A stretch of 64,000 nt of DNA from Sphingomonas sp. LHG3406-1. Lineage in GTDB: Bacteria; Pseudomonadota; Alphaproteobacteria; Sphingomonadales; Sphingomonadaceae. The position numbers and the translations under genes were made by a program. Positions 28,659 to 36,955 of this stretch are shown piece by piece (the first letter of the stretch is position 1; the number at the start of each line of letters is the position of its first letter). The notes under the pieces were generated by a model. That model did no database searches and was not told the origin of the DNA. It saw only the letters and a program-made list of their open reading frames with translations. The stretch spans positions 1,178,001 through 1,242,000 of the forward strand of contig NZ_CP069128.1 in the NCBI RefSeq assembly GCF_029637485.1. Direction: 5' to 3'.

Positions 28659-29518
28659 TTGGCGTTCTCCAGCCAGGCGCCGCATGCGGCCTTCGCCAGG
28701 TCCCGCACCCGGCCGATATAGGCCTGCCGCTCGGCGACCGAGATGACGCCGCGCGCCTGCAAGGTGTTGAAGATGTGGCTGGCCTTGATCGCCTGCTCGT
28801 AAGCGGGGATGGCGAGCTTGCGGTCGAGGCAGTTCTGGCACTCTTCCGAGGCCTTGCGGAAGGCGTCGAACAGCCGCTCGGTCCCGGCCACCTCGAAGTT
28901 CCACTCGCTCATCTGGCGTTCGTTCGACAGGAAGACGTCACCATAGGTTACGCCCTCCTTGTTGAACTTGAGGTCGAACACATTGTCGACGCCCTGGATG
29001 TACATGGCCAGCCGCTCGAGCCCGTAGGTGAGTTCGCCCGCGACCGGCGTGCAATCATATCCGCCGACCTGCTGGAAATAGGTGAACTGGGTCACCTCCA
29101 TGCCGTCGCACCAGACTTCCCAGCCGAGGCCCCAGGCGCCGAGCGTCGGGCTTTCCCAATCGTCCTCGACGAAGCGGATGTCATGGGCGGCCGTGTCGAT
29201 GCCGATGGCGGTCAGGCTGTCGAGGTAGAGCTGCTGGAGGTCCGGCGGGCTCGGCTTCAGCATGACCTGATACTGGTAATAGGCACCGAGCCGGTTCGGG
29301 TTCTCGCCATAACGGCCGTCGGTCGGGCGGCGGCAGGGCTGGACGTAGGCGCACTTCCACGGGTCGGGGCCGAGCGCGCGCAGCACCGTCGCCGGATGGA
29401 AGGTGCCGGCCCCCATCTCCATGTCGTAGGGCTGCAGGATGAGGCAGCCCTTGTCCGACCAGTAATGGTGGAGGGTCAGGATCAGGTCCTGGAAGCTCAG
29501 CGCGCCCGTGTTGCTCAT
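28655..29518 (-). CDS. glyQ: Glycyl-tRNA synthetase alpha subunit
   Basis: 287 residues; the catalytic subunit of the heterotetrameric bacterial enzyme. [54 protein letters not shown] and [18 protein letters not shown] are diagnostic. ATG 29518 starts right at the family N-terminus. The much longer open frame upstream is antisense to the TraB gene and not real. Divergent from the first TraB/GumN gene. Confidence 0.97.
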   Translation of the reverse strand: MSNTGALSFQDLILTLHHYWSDKGCLILQPYDMEMGAGTFHPATVLRALGPDPWKCAYVQPCRRPTDGRYGENPNRLGAYYQYQVMLKPSPPDLQQLYLDSLTAIGIDTAAHDIRFVEDDWESPTLGAWGLGWEVWCDGMEVTQFTYFQQVGGYDCTPVAGELTYGLERLAMYIQGVDNVFDLKFNKEGVTYGDVFLSNERQMSEWNFEVAGTERLFDAFRKASEECQNCLDRKLAIPAYEQAIKASHIFNTLQARGVISVAERQAYIGRVRDLAKAACGAWLENAK

Positions 29519-29602
29519 GGCCCGCGGCCATAGTCGCCCTGCTGGCGGGGGGGCAAGCGGCTCCCTACATGCCAGCCACAGGCGGGTGAGGAGCAAGCGT
29601 CG

Positions 29603-30499
29603 ATGGCAGTGGGTTGGTTCAGGAAGGGTCTCGCCGCGCTCGGCCTGATCGCGGCCGGCGGAATGGCGGCCGAGGCGAAGGTCCCGGCCGCGCCGCGCCC
29701 CGCGCTGTGGAAGGTCGCCGACCGTGACACGACCGTCTACCTGTTCGGCACCATTCACCTGCTTCCACGGGGCTTTTCCTGGCGCAGCGCCGTGCTCGAC
29801 CGCGCCGCGCGCGAGGCGCAGGGGCTGGTGGTCGAGACCATCGTCGATCCGGCCAACCCCGCCCCGCTTGCCGAGGCGATGATGCGGCTCGGCGTCTCGC
29901 CGGGCCTGCAGCCGGTCATGCAGCGTGTTCCGGCGGCCAAGCGCCCGGCGCTCGCCAGCGCGATCGCCAAGAGCGGTGCGCAGCCGGCCGCGCTCGACCG
30001 GCTGGAGACCTGGGCCGTGGCCCTGGCGCTGCTCGGACCCCAGTTCAGCGCAATGGGGCTGCAGCAGGACGAGGGCGTCGAGATGGCGCTGAAACGCGAC
30101 TTCACCGCGGCCGGAAAGCCGATCGGCCAGCTCGAAACCAACGCCGAGCAACTGGGCTTCTTCGACGTCCTGCCCGAAAGCGCGCAGCGCAAGCTGCTTG
30201 AGGGCGCGATCGAGCGGCCGGAGGAAGTGCGCGGCCAGTTCGATTCCATGCTCGCCGCCTGGGCGCGCGGCGACGTCCGGGCGATCGCCCGCACCTTCAA
30301 CGCCGACATGTCGGGCAGTCCGGAGATGGGCGAACTGCTGCTCAAGCGCCGCAACGAGAACTGGACCCGCTGGATCGAGGGCCGGCTGCAGCAGCCGGGA
30401 TCGGTGCTGGTGGCCGTCGGCGCGGGCCACCTGGCGGGGCCGGACTCGGTCCAGGCCATGCTCGAGAAGCGTGGCTTCAAAGTCACTCGGGTCCAGTGA
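29603..30499 (+). CDS. TraB/GumN family protein 1
   Basis: 298 residues with a signal peptide ([17 protein letters not shown]). The family hallmarks are [15 protein letters not shown] near residue 45 and [25 protein letters not shown] at the C-terminus, the two GxxH-type blocks forming the putative metalloprotease-like centre. Function is not established in bacteria; the animal Tiki proteins of this fold are proteases. Two paralogs follow on the same strand. Confidence 0.88.
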   Translation: MAVGWFRKGLAALGLIAAGGMAAEAKVPAAPRPALWKVADRDTTVYLFGTIHLLPRGFSWRSAVLDRAAREAQGLVVETIVDPANPAPLAEAMMRLGVSPGLQPVMQRVPAAKRPALASAIAKSGAQPAALDRLETWAVALALLGPQFSAMGLQQDEGVEMALKRDFTAAGKPIGQLETNAEQLGFFDVLPESAQRKLLEGAIERPEEVRGQFDSMLAAWARGDVRAIARTFNADMSGSPEMGELLLKRRNENWTRWIEGRLQQPGSVLVAVGAGHLAGPDSVQAMLEKRGFKVTRVQ

Positions 30500-30509
30500 T
30501 TTCCTCACG

Positions 30510-30529
30510 CCTGTCAAGGCGTTGACAGG
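30510..30529 (+). promoter_or_regulatory. Perfect inverted repeat containing TTGACA
   Basis: CCTGTCAA, GGCG, TTGACAGG: an 8-bp perfect inverted repeat 11 bp after the first TraB gene and 54 bp before the second. Its right arm holds a consensus -35 (TTGACA). It could be a weak terminator or an operator overlapping a promoter; a good -10 is not obvious. Confidence 0.45.
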
Positions 30530-30582
30530 ATTTTAAGCACTCGCGACACATAAGGTCACTTGCAGTGGCCGGGGGGGTCGCG

Positions 30583-31419
30583 ATGGACGTTAGGGGTTGG
30601 GCGCGCTGCGTCCGCCGGGCAATTCTGGCCGTCTCGGGCCTGGCGCTGTTTTCTGCTGGCCAGGCCTCCGCTGAACTACCCGTGATGGCCGCCGCGACGG
30701 CCGCCCCGCTGCATGATTCCACGGCCTGCGCCCGCCCCGCCTTGTGGGTGGTCAGCGACTCCGACACGACCATCTACCTGTTCGGCACCATCCACACCCA
30801 TGACGGCCGCGCCCACTGGTTCGATCATGCAGTCCGCCGCGCCTTCGACGCCTCGGACGAACTGGTGCTGGAAACCCTGCTCCCGGCCTCGCTGCCCAAG
30901 GTTCAGGTGCCGGCGACCGGCGGGCTGGCCGTCGCCCGGGCGACCATCGGCGCCGCCCGCAATCTTGGCATGAGCGTCCAGTTCGGCGCCGACCAGGTGC
31001 TCCACCGCGCCGCCGACGCCTCGGGCAAGCCGATCATCGGCCTCGAGAGCTTCGCCGCGCAGCTCGACATGTACCGCAGCCTGCCCTCGCCCGCTCGGCC
31101 AGCGGCGGCCGCCGGTCCGGCCAGCACCGCGGCGCCCGACCCGGCGCTCGCACCGTTCCTGCGGTCGCTGGTCGACAGCTGGAACCGCGGCGATCCCGCC
31201 ACCATCACGGCCGTGATCGGCGAAGTACGCCGCCAGTCGCCGGAAACCTACCGCCGCCTGTTCACGGACCGCAATGCGGCATGGGCGAAGTGGATCGAGG
31301 TTCGCCTCGCCCGCCCGGGCACCGCCTTCGTCGCCGTCGGCACCGGCCATCTCGTCGGCGACGACAGCGTGCAATCGCGCCTCGCGCAAGCCGGCATCCG
31401 CAGCGCCCGCGTCAACTAA
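30583..31419 (+). CDS. TraB/GumN family protein 2, shortened middle
   Basis: 278 residues from ATG 30583 with a G-run ribosome site; GTG 30565 is an alternative. Signal peptide ends near QASAE. TTIYLFGTIHTHDGRAHWFDH and FVAVGTGHLVGDDSVQSRL are the family blocks. Compared with its neighbours the central helical part is partly replaced by an Ala/Pro-rich stretch (RPAAAAGPASTAAP), so its activity may differ. Confidence 0.85.
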   Translation: MDVRGWARCVRRAILAVSGLALFSAGQASAELPVMAAATAAPLHDSTACARPALWVVSDSDTTIYLFGTIHTHDGRAHWFDHAVRRAFDASDELVLETLLPASLPKVQVPATGGLAVARATIGAARNLGMSVQFGADQVLHRAADASGKPIIGLESFAAQLDMYRSLPSPARPAAAAGPASTAAPDPALAPFLRSLVDSWNRGDPATITAVIGEVRRQSPETYRRLFTDRNAAWAKWIEVRLARPGTAFVAVGTGHLVGDDSVQSRLAQAGIRSARVN

Positions 31420-31463
31420 GCCTCACCTTTCGTCAGCCTTGCCCGACAGTCTGTCAGGGTCGC

Positions 31464-31492
31464 TTGACTTCCGCACGACTCGCCTGTATGTA
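31464..31492 (+). promoter_or_regulatory. Promoter of the membrane/HTH cassette
   Basis: TTGACT (31464-31469), 17-base spacer, TATGTA (31487-31492). The expected start of transcription almost coincides with the ATG at 31501, so the mRNA may be nearly leaderless. A palindrome GACAG-T-CTGTC at 31444-31454 just upstream could be an operator for the HTH regulator encoded second in the cassette. Confidence 0.5.
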
Positions 31493-31500
31493 AGGTGACC

Positions 31501-31710
31501 ATGACAAGAAGTCAGACACCCACGACAACGACAAAGCGGCGGCGCAGCGCCCTTGCGGCAGGCGCCATCCTTTTGTTCGCGGCTGGCGCATCCCCGTTGC
31601 TGCTGGGCTGGGGAGCAGAGCCGGAGGCCGATTCCTGGTCGATCGGCGGCAAGGCAGGCACGGCGATCGCCGTCCCCTTGCTTCTCGTTTCAGCGGGGAT
31701 GCAGCCATGA
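31501..31710 (+). CDS. Small membrane protein before HTH regulator
   Basis: 69 residues. A charged, Thr-rich N-terminus (TRSQTPTTTTKRRRS) is followed by a hydrophobic helix (ALAAGAILLFAAGASPLLLGW) and a second near the C-terminus (AVPLLLVSAG). Stop and next ATG overlap by four bases. No family recognised; GTG 31495 is an alternative start. Confidence 0.55.
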   Translation: MTRSQTPTTTTKRRRSALAAGAILLFAAGASPLLLGWGAEPEADSWSIGGKAGTAIAVPLLLVSAGMQP

Positions 31711-31901
31711 ACAACCGGCTTCGCGTGCTGCGCGCCGAACGGGGCTGGAGCCAGGCCGAGCTCGGCGGCCGCCTTGGGGTATCGCGCCAGGCCGTCAACG
31801 CCATCGAAACCGGCAAGTACGACCCGAGCCTTCCGCTCGCCTTCAAGCTTGCCCGCCTGTTCGACCTCAGGATCGAGGAAATCTTCCATGACGAGCAGTA
31901 A
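31707..31901 (+). CDS. XRE-family HTH transcriptional regulator
   Basis: 64 residues that are all one helix-turn-helix domain: NNRLRVLRAERGWSQAELG, GVSRQAVNAIETGKYDPSL, PLAFKLARLFDLRIEEIF. This is the small YozG-like group that often precedes a membrane protein gene. Probably represses its own operon. Overlaps the gene before by four bases and the gene after by 14. Confidence 0.92.
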   Translation: MNNRLRVLRAERGWSQAELGGRLGVSRQAVNAIETGKYDPSLPLAFKLARLFDLRIEEIFHDEQ

Positions 31902-32313
31902 CGAACTCTCCGGCGAGCGCCGCCTGAAGGAGCGCGAGCGGAAGATCTGGGCGATCAAGGGCGGCCTGTTCGTGATCGGCCTCGTGACCGGCGGCATCGT
32001 CGGCTACCTGGCCGGCGAACAGGGCTTCGCGAGCGACGCCAAATGGCCGACCGGCCTCTCCATCGCGCTCGTGGTCACCTACCTGAGCGCGATCGGCATC
32101 GGCTCATGGCTGCTGCGCGAATTGTGCGACGAGGTCGAGAAGCAGCTCCAGTACAAGGCGGTCGCCGCCGCCGGCATCTTCTACGTGCTCGCCTATCCGG
32201 TCTGGTTCGTGCTGTGGAAGGGCAGCCTCCTGCCCGAACCCGACCATGTGCAGCTGTTCGTCAGCTTCTACCTGGTGCTCACCGGCAGCTACCTCTTCTA
32301 CCGTTTCCGTTGA
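31888..32313 (+). CDS. Four-helix membrane protein coupled to HTH regulator
   Basis: 141 residues from ATG 31888, which has GAGGAAAT upstream inside the regulator gene. A charged start (ERRLKERERKIWAIK) leads into four hydrophobic helices; the last part reads LFVSFYLVLTGSYLFYRF. HTH plus membrane protein pairs of this kind are widespread, and the membrane partner may sense a signal or be the regulated output. No function known. Confidence 0.75.
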   Translation: MTSSNELSGERRLKERERKIWAIKGGLFVIGLVTGGIVGYLAGEQGFASDAKWPTGLSIALVVTYLSAIGIGSWLLRELCDEVEKQLQYKAVAAAGIFYVLAYPVWFVLWKGSLLPEPDHVQLFVSFYLVLTGSYLFYRFR

Positions 32314-32345
32314 CCGAAATTATTTACAACAGGAGCCCGAAACCC

Positions 32346-33269
32346 ATGCGAAAGACCATCCGGACCGCCCTTCTCGCGGCCACCTTCCTGCTGTCGCCGC
32401 CGGCCCTTGCCCAGGCGCAGTCCGCCGCTTCCGCCCCGGCGTCGGCCGCCGCCAAGCTGCCCGACACCGACCCTGCCCTGTGGGTCGTGAAGGACGCCGA
32501 CACGACCATCTACCTGTTCGGCACCTTCCACGCGCTGGATGGCAAGACCGACTGGTTCAACGACGAGGTGAAGGCCGCCTTCGACCGCTCGAGCAAGGTC
32601 TATTTCGAAATCCTGAAGCCCGAAGATTCGGCGGTCGCGCCGCTGGTCCAGAAATATTGGGTGGCCACCGACGGGAAGCCGCTGTCGTCCAAGCTCAGCG
32701 ACAAGGGCCGCAAGGACCTCGCCGATGCGCTCGCCGATCTTGGCGCACCGCCGACCGCGCTGGAGTCGCTGAAGCCCTTCGCGGCGTCCATGGCGCTCGC
32801 GGCGCTCGGCGCGCAGAAGGTCGGCAAGACCGGCGAACAGGGTGCCGAGGCGGTCATCACCGCCGCCGCCAAGCAGGCAGGCAAGCCGGTCGATCAGCTC
32901 GAGACGCTCGAATTTCAGTTCCAGCTGTTCGACAATCTGTCGGAAGCCGAGCAGATCCGCATGCTCGAATATAGCGCCGCCACCATCAAGGACATGGATG
33001 CCCTCTTCGCCAGGATGACCAAGGCGTGGAACGACGGCGATGCCGATGGCCTCGCGGCGATGATGAACGAGATGCAGACCCAGAGCCCGGCAATGCACGA
33101 CCTGCTGCTGATCAGCCGCAACAAGACCTGGGCCAGCTGGATCGAGAACCGCCTGAAGGAGCCCGGCACCGTGTTCATCGCCGTGGGCGCCGGCCACCTC
33201 GCCGGCAAGGACAGCGTGCAGGACATCCTCGCGCAGCGGAAGGTCGCCAGCCAGCGGATCAAATACTGA
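32346..33269 (+). CDS. TraB/GumN family protein 3
   Basis: 307 residues with a clear signal peptide (TALLAATFLLSPPALAQAQS). TTIYLFGTFHALDGKTDWFND near residue 55 has Phe where the others have Ile before the His. The C-terminal [20 protein letters not shown] block is intact. The middle helical region is full length. Closely similar in layout to the gene at 29603, so tandem duplication is likely. Confidence 0.88.
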   Translation: MRKTIRTALLAATFLLSPPALAQAQSAASAPASAAAKLPDTDPALWVVKDADTTIYLFGTFHALDGKTDWFNDEVKAAFDRSSKVYFEILKPEDSAVAPLVQKYWVATDGKPLSSKLSDKGRKDLADALADLGAPPTALESLKPFAASMALAALGAQKVGKTGEQGAEAVITAAAKQAGKPVDQLETLEFQFQLFDNLSEAEQIRMLEYSAATIKDMDALFARMTKAWNDGDADGLAAMMNEMQTQSPAMHDLLLISRNKTWASWIENRLKEPGTVFIAVGAGHLAGKDSVQDILAQRKVASQRIKY

Positions 33270-33279
33270 TCTGAAGCCT

Positions 33280-33358
33280 CGTCTTTCCGGCGGAGGCCGG
33301 GACCTCGGGAGGCGATAGCGCCCACTCGCCTGAGGTCCCGGCCTGCGCCGGAAAGACG
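33280..33358. repeat. Long hairpin repeat (CGTCTTTCCGG type)
   Basis: CGTCTTTCCGGC (33280-33291) pairs with GCCGGAAAGACG (33347-33358), and inside, GGCCGGGACCTC pairs with GAGGTCCCGGCC, giving an imperfect hairpin of about 79 bases. A shorter element, CCCTCGACTTCGCTCGGGAC at about 33372-33391, follows. Both lie between a TraB gene and rsmD. A 12-base match to the arm occurs at about 37681-37692. Confidence 0.75.
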
Positions 33359-33423
33359 CAAGCACCATCGTCCCTCGACTTCGCTCGGGACTAAGGCACC
33401 TTTCGGCGCTAGATCCGCCATCC

Positions 33424-33957
33424 ATGAGGATCATTGCCGGCAAATGGCGGGGCCGCACCATTGCGGCTCCGCCTTCGCTTTCCACCAGGCCGACCGCCGA
33501 CCGCACCCGCGAGACGCTCTTTTCGATGCTGGTCAGCCGGCTCGGCAGCTTCGAGGAGCTGCGCGTCGCCGACCTGTTCGCAGGAAGCGGCGCACTGGCC
33601 TTCGAAGCCCTGTCGCGCGGCGCCGCCCACGCCACCCTGGTCGAGACCGATGCTGCGGCGCGGCGGGCGATCGCCGCCAATGCGGGTAAGCTGGGGGCCG
33701 AGGTCGAGCTGCTCGCCTCCTCGGCGCTCCGGCTGCCGGCCGCCGCCAGGCCCTATGACCTCATCCTCGCCGACCCGCCCTATGCGCCGGGCTCCGGCGA
33801 AGCGGTCCGCGCGGCGGTCGAGGCGGCCGGCTGGTTGGCGCCCGGCGGCTGGCTGGCGATCGAAACCGAGCGCGGCGACAAGGTAACGGCCGGCAGCCTC
33901 ACCCTCGATGCCGAACGCGACACCGGCCGCGCCCGACTGACCCTGCTCCGGGGCTAG
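33424..33957 (+). CDS. rsmD: 16S rRNA (guanine(966)-N2)-methyltransferase
   Basis: 177 residues. MRIIAGKWRGRTI is the family start; TRPTADRTRETLFSML follows; the SAM site is VADLFAGSGALAFEALSRGA; the catalytic motif is ILADPPYAPGS with D-P-P-Y at residues 117-120. Methylates 16S rRNA at G966 during 30S assembly. Confidence 0.94.
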   Translation: MRIIAGKWRGRTIAAPPSLSTRPTADRTRETLFSMLVSRLGSFEELRVADLFAGSGALAFEALSRGAAHATLVETDAAARRAIAANAGKLGAEVELLASSALRLPAAARPYDLILADPPYAPGSGEAVRAAVEAAGWLAPGGWLAIETERGDKVTAGSLTLDAERDTGRARLTLLRG

Positions 33958-33963
33958 CGGTCG

Positions 33964-34362
33964 CTACTTGAGGGACTTGGGCTGCGGCTTGGCCGGGGCC
34001 GGTGCCGCGTCTGCCTTCTTCGCCCCGCCGCTGCCGAGCTCCTTCAGCAATCGTGCGCCGATCGCCGCGGCGGCGGCCTTGCCGGCCTTCCTCGCGCTGT
34101 CGGCCGACTTGACCGCCGCCGGATCGCGGGCGCCCGCCTCCGCGACGGCCGCCACCGCCGCCAGCGCACCCGCCGCCAGCAGTTCGGAGACGAGCGGATG
34201 ATCGGCGAGGCGGGACAGGGCTTCGAGCGGATGCGGACGCGAGATCTCGGCCTTGTGAGCGGCCTTCTTGCCGCCCTTCTTCTCGGCCTTAATTTTCTTC
34301 GGCTTGGTCGCGTCGGGCCCGTCGCCCTTGCGGATCTTCTTCGGCTTCTTGTCCTTGGCCAT
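33964..34362 (-). CDS. Lys/Ala-rich small basic protein
   Basis: 132 residues from ATG 34362 with AGGGGAT upstream. The N-terminus is very lysine-rich (AKDKKPKKIRKGDG, KKIKAEKKGGKKAAHKAE); the middle is Ala-rich and helical; the tail repeats Pro/Lys/Ala. Such proteins may bind nucleic acid, but no family is recognised. It ends 6 bp from rsmD and lies 19 bp downstream of the SRAP gene. Confidence 0.65.
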   Translation of the reverse strand: MAKDKKPKKIRKGDGPDATKPKKIKAEKKGGKKAAHKAEISRPHPLEALSRLADHPLVSELLAAGALAAVAAVAEAGARDPAAVKSADSARKAGKAAAAAIGARLLKELGSGGAKKADAAPAPAKPQPKSLK

Positions 34363-34381
34363 TTGCTGATCCCCTGTTTCG

Positions 34382-34972
34382 TTACGGCATACGACGCATA
34401 TCGGCATCGGCATAGGGGACGGCAAGCGCGCAGGCGGTCGCCGTCTCGCTGTCGAGCCAGGTCGCGACGTCGGCCGGCCGCAGCATGACCGGCATCGCCT
34501 TGGGGTGGACCGCCCCTACGACCGTGTTGGGCTCGCAGGTGAGGAAAGCCATGTATGGCACCCCGCCCTCGCCCGGACGCCACAGCCCGGCAAAGGCGAA
34601 CAAAGGCTCGGCCTCCTCGTGCAGCCCGAACCAGACCTTGCGCTTGGAGCCCTTTTCACCCTCCCATTCGCAGAAGCGGGTGACCGGCACCACGCACCGC
34701 CGGTCAGGCCGGTTGAGCGCGCTCCGCCAGAAGGGGCTGGCGAGGTTGCGGATGTTGGTCACCGGCCGCCCGCCGGCCGCCGCCGGTCCGGGGAAGCCCC
34801 ATTCCATCAGCTCCAGCTTCAGTCCGCCGCCGGTATCGCGGCGAAGCACCGGCGCAGGCTTGCCGGGGTAGATCTCGCCGAACGGCGGCAGGTTGCCGCG
34901 ATCACCCTCGAAGGCGCCGAACAGCCGCTTCATCTCGTCGACGCTGGCGGTCATGGAATAGAGATTGCACAT
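34382..34972 (-). CDS. SRAP-family protein (YedK/HMCES-like)
   Basis: 196 residues. The catalytic Cys2 directly follows Met1 (MCNLYSMTA). NIRNLASPFWRSAL, RCVVPVTRFCEWEG (Glu) and VVGAVHPKAMPVML (His) complete the active site. Such proteins form a protective thiazolidine crosslink to abasic sites in single-stranded DNA. It is single-copy here with no SOS box seen. Confidence 0.93.
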   Translation of the reverse strand: MCNLYSMTASVDEMKRLFGAFEGDRGNLPPFGEIYPGKPAPVLRRDTGGGLKLELMEWGFPGPAAAGGRPVTNIRNLASPFWRSALNRPDRRCVVPVTRFCEWEGEKGSKRKVWFGLHEEAEPLFAFAGLWRPGEGGVPYMAFLTCEPNTVVGAVHPKAMPVMLRPADVATWLDSETATACALAVPYADADMRRMP

Positions 34973-35120
34973 TCTCTCGCGTCACCTCGTCGAAGCTCAG
35001 AACTCGTCTCGCCGTTAACGGCTTATCCCTCGCTTAACCCTTCCGACCATTGCGGGCCCGTTCAGGTTGAAAGGACCAGAACCCTACCAGCGATACCGCA
35101 ACGAGACAGGAGAAGACGAG

Positions 35121-35435
35121 ATGCGGAATTTGATGATGGCTGCCGCTGCAGCGACCCTGGCCGTCCCGGCAGCGACCCTGACCATGCCGACCGCCGCCGA
35201 GGCCAAGCAGCGCTATTATAGCGGCAAGACCTGGTACGACGGCCGCGGCCGCCTGCGCTGCAAGCGCAACAATGGCACCACCGGTTTGATCGTCGGCGCT
35301 GCCGGCGGTGCGCTGATCGGCCGTGCGATCGATACCCGCGGAAGCCGCGTGACCGGCACCATCGTCGGTGCCGCCGCCGGCGCCCTCCTCGGCCGCGAAG
35401 TCGAGCGCAGCCGCAAGCGTTACATCTGCCGCTAA
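35121..35435 (+). CDS. Glycine-zipper 2TM-domain envelope protein
   Basis: 104 residues from ATG 35121 with AGGAG upstream. Signal peptide (MMAAAAATLAVPAATLTMPTA), then a basic part with RYYSGKTWYDGRGRLRCKRNNGTTG, then two glycine-zipper helices (GLIVGAAGGALIGRAID and GTIVGAAAGALLGREVE), as in rickettsial 17-kDa-antigen-like proteins. Likely in the envelope; role unknown. Confidence 0.85.
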   Translation: MRNLMMAAAAATLAVPAATLTMPTAAEAKQRYYSGKTWYDGRGRLRCKRNNGTTGLIVGAAGGALIGRAIDTRGSRVTGTIVGAAAGALLGREVERSRKRYICR

Positions 35436-35444
35436 GGCAAGGCC

Positions 35445-35470
35445 GCTCCCCCGCCCGTCGGCGGGGGAGC
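35445..35470 (+). terminator. Strong hairpin terminator
   Basis: GCTCCCCCGCC (35445-35455), loop CGTC, GGCGGGGGAGC (35460-35470): a perfect 11-bp stem 9 bp after the glycine-zipper gene. No T run follows, so termination may be imperfect. Confidence 0.65.
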
Positions 35471-35477
35471 TATCCTA

Positions 35478-35496
35478 GTGTATTGACACTCTAGCA
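35478..35496 (+). promoter_or_regulatory. GTGTATTG-ACACTcTAGCA motif, copy 2
   Basis: Nearly the same as 5697-5717 but without two central bases. It includes TTGACA-like bases (35483-35488) and TAGTGT/ACACT symmetry. It lies 40 bp upstream of the membrane protein at 35536, within promoter distance. Confidence 0.35.
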
Positions 35497-35535
35497 CACC
35501 CTCCCTAGCCTGCCCGGCAACAGGGAGGTGTTTCC

Positions 35536-36630
35536 ATGTACACGCAGAACGACCTCGACGAAGCCGTGGCGGCGGGCGCGATCACGCCCGAGTCGGCCAC
35601 CGCGCTTCGGGCCTTCGTCGACCATCAGCGCAATACGCCTGCCGTCGACGAGGAGCATTTCCGGCTAATCACCGGCTTCAACGACATCTTTGTCTCGATC
35701 GCCGCCGCCATCCTGCTCTTCGCCATGGGCTGGATCGGGCAGAGCATTGGCCAGAATCTCGGGCTGGTGATCGAGAGCGAAGGCCCCTCCCCGCTCGCGC
35801 CCGCCCTCGTCGCCGGCACCGCCTGGGGCCTCGCGCTCTTCTTCACCGCCAGGCGGCGCATGGCGCTGCCCTCGATCCTGCTGCTGCTCGCCTTCGTCGG
35901 CGGCACGGTCGCGACCGTAGGGTTCGCGCTGATCTTCGGCATCGGCCAGACCCGTTTCGAGGGCGAAGGATCCGAGTGGCTGGCGGGCCTGGTCGGGGCA
36001 ACCGCCGCCAGTGCCGGTGCGATTGCCGCCTTCCTCCACTGGAAGCGCTTCCGCGTGCCGATCACCGTCGCCGCCGGTGCCGCCTCCGTGGCGGGCATCG
36101 TCGTCGCCCTCATCGCCGCCGCCATCGGCGACATTCCGGCGCTCGAGACTATCATCCTCTCGACCGTCCTGCTCCTCGGTGTCGGGGTCTTCCTGTACGC
36201 CATGCGCTGGGACAGCTCGGACCGAGCGCGGATCACCCGCCGGTCGGACGTCGCCTTCTGGCTCCACTTGCTGGCGGCGCCGATGATCGTCCATCCGATC
36301 TTCACCCTGCTCGGCCTCAACGACGGCGACGCCACCATCGGCGAAGGCCTGGCGGTGGTCGCCATCTATGTCGCGCTCGGCCTCGCCGCGCTCGCCATCG
36401 ACCGCCGCGCCCTGCTCGTCTCTGCGCTCGCCTACGTGCTCTACGCCTTGAACGAGCTGTTCGAGCAGTTCGGCGCGGTCAGCCTCAACATCGCGCTGAC
36501 GGCGCTGGTGATCGGCTCGGCCCTGCTGCTGCTGTCGGCCTTCTGGCACCAGGCCCGGTCGGCGATCGTCACCAAGCTGCCGCTGGCCTTGCGCGGCTAC
36601 CTGCCGCAGCTCAGTCCGACACCAGCTTGA
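35536..36630 (+). CDS. Polytopic membrane protein, DUF2157/DUF4401-like
   Basis: 364 residues. A soluble start (YTQNDLDEAVAAGAITPESATALRAFVDHQR) looks like the short helical N-terminus of DUF2157-type proteins, followed by about ten hydrophobic helices. GGAGGTG lies before the ATG. Function unknown. Its last 20 bases overlap DUF2794 tail to tail. Confidence 0.7.
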   Translation: MYTQNDLDEAVAAGAITPESATALRAFVDHQRNTPAVDEEHFRLITGFNDIFVSIAAAILLFAMGWIGQSIGQNLGLVIESEGPSPLAPALVAGTAWGLALFFTARRRMALPSILLLLAFVGGTVATVGFALIFGIGQTRFEGEGSEWLAGLVGATAASAGAIAAFLHWKRFRVPITVAAGAASVAGIVVALIAAAIGDIPALETIILSTVLLLGVGVFLYAMRWDSSDRARITRRSDVAFWLHLLAAPMIVHPIFTLLGLNDGDATIGEGLAVVAIYVALGLAALAIDRRALLVSALAYVLYALNELFEQFGAVSLNIALTALVIGSALLLLSAFWHQARSAIVTKLPLALRGYLPQLSPTPA

Positions 36631-36955
36631 TCAGTCGCCGTTCGAGCGGGGCCAGGACCAAGCCAAGTTCCTGGCCTCGCTTGAGCACGGCGCCATGCTC
36701 TCCGACCAATGCCCACGCCCCTTGCTTCATGCGAAGCGAGGGGCGTTTTTCGATGCGGATCTCGGGCCGCTCGGCCGAGCGGCGGAACGCGGCGAAGCTG
36801 GCGAGGTCGGGCGCGAACTGCATCGCATAGTCGCGCCAGTGGCCGGCCGCGACCATCCGTCCGTAGAGATCGAGGATGCGCTGCAGCTCGATCCGGTCGA
36901 AGCTGACGACGGCCTTCCGGTCGATACGCGCCGGAAAGGGGGTGACACTGCTCAC
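36611..36955 (-). CDS. DUF2794 family protein
   Basis: 114 residues with [32 protein letters not shown], the DUF2794 signature, and the basic [17 protein letters not shown] segment. The family is alphaproteobacterial and uncharacterised. Start ATG 36955 overlaps the epsC stop by four bases, so it is co-translated with serine acetyltransferase. Confidence 0.9.
   Translation of the reverse strand: MSSVTPFPARIDRKAVVSFDRIELQRILDLYGRMVAAGHWRDYAMQFAPDLASFAAFRRSAERPEIRIEKRPSLRMKQGAWALVGEHGAVLKRGQELGLVLAPLERRLIKLVSD

Noticed and set aside
26571..28721. 716-codon plus-strand frame opposite glyS
   Set aside because: Shadow; glyS has full family conservation.
29519..30517. N-terminal extension of the glyQ frame to 620 residues
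   Set aside because: The extension is antisense to TraB/GumN gene 1, and GlyQ begins normally at 29518.
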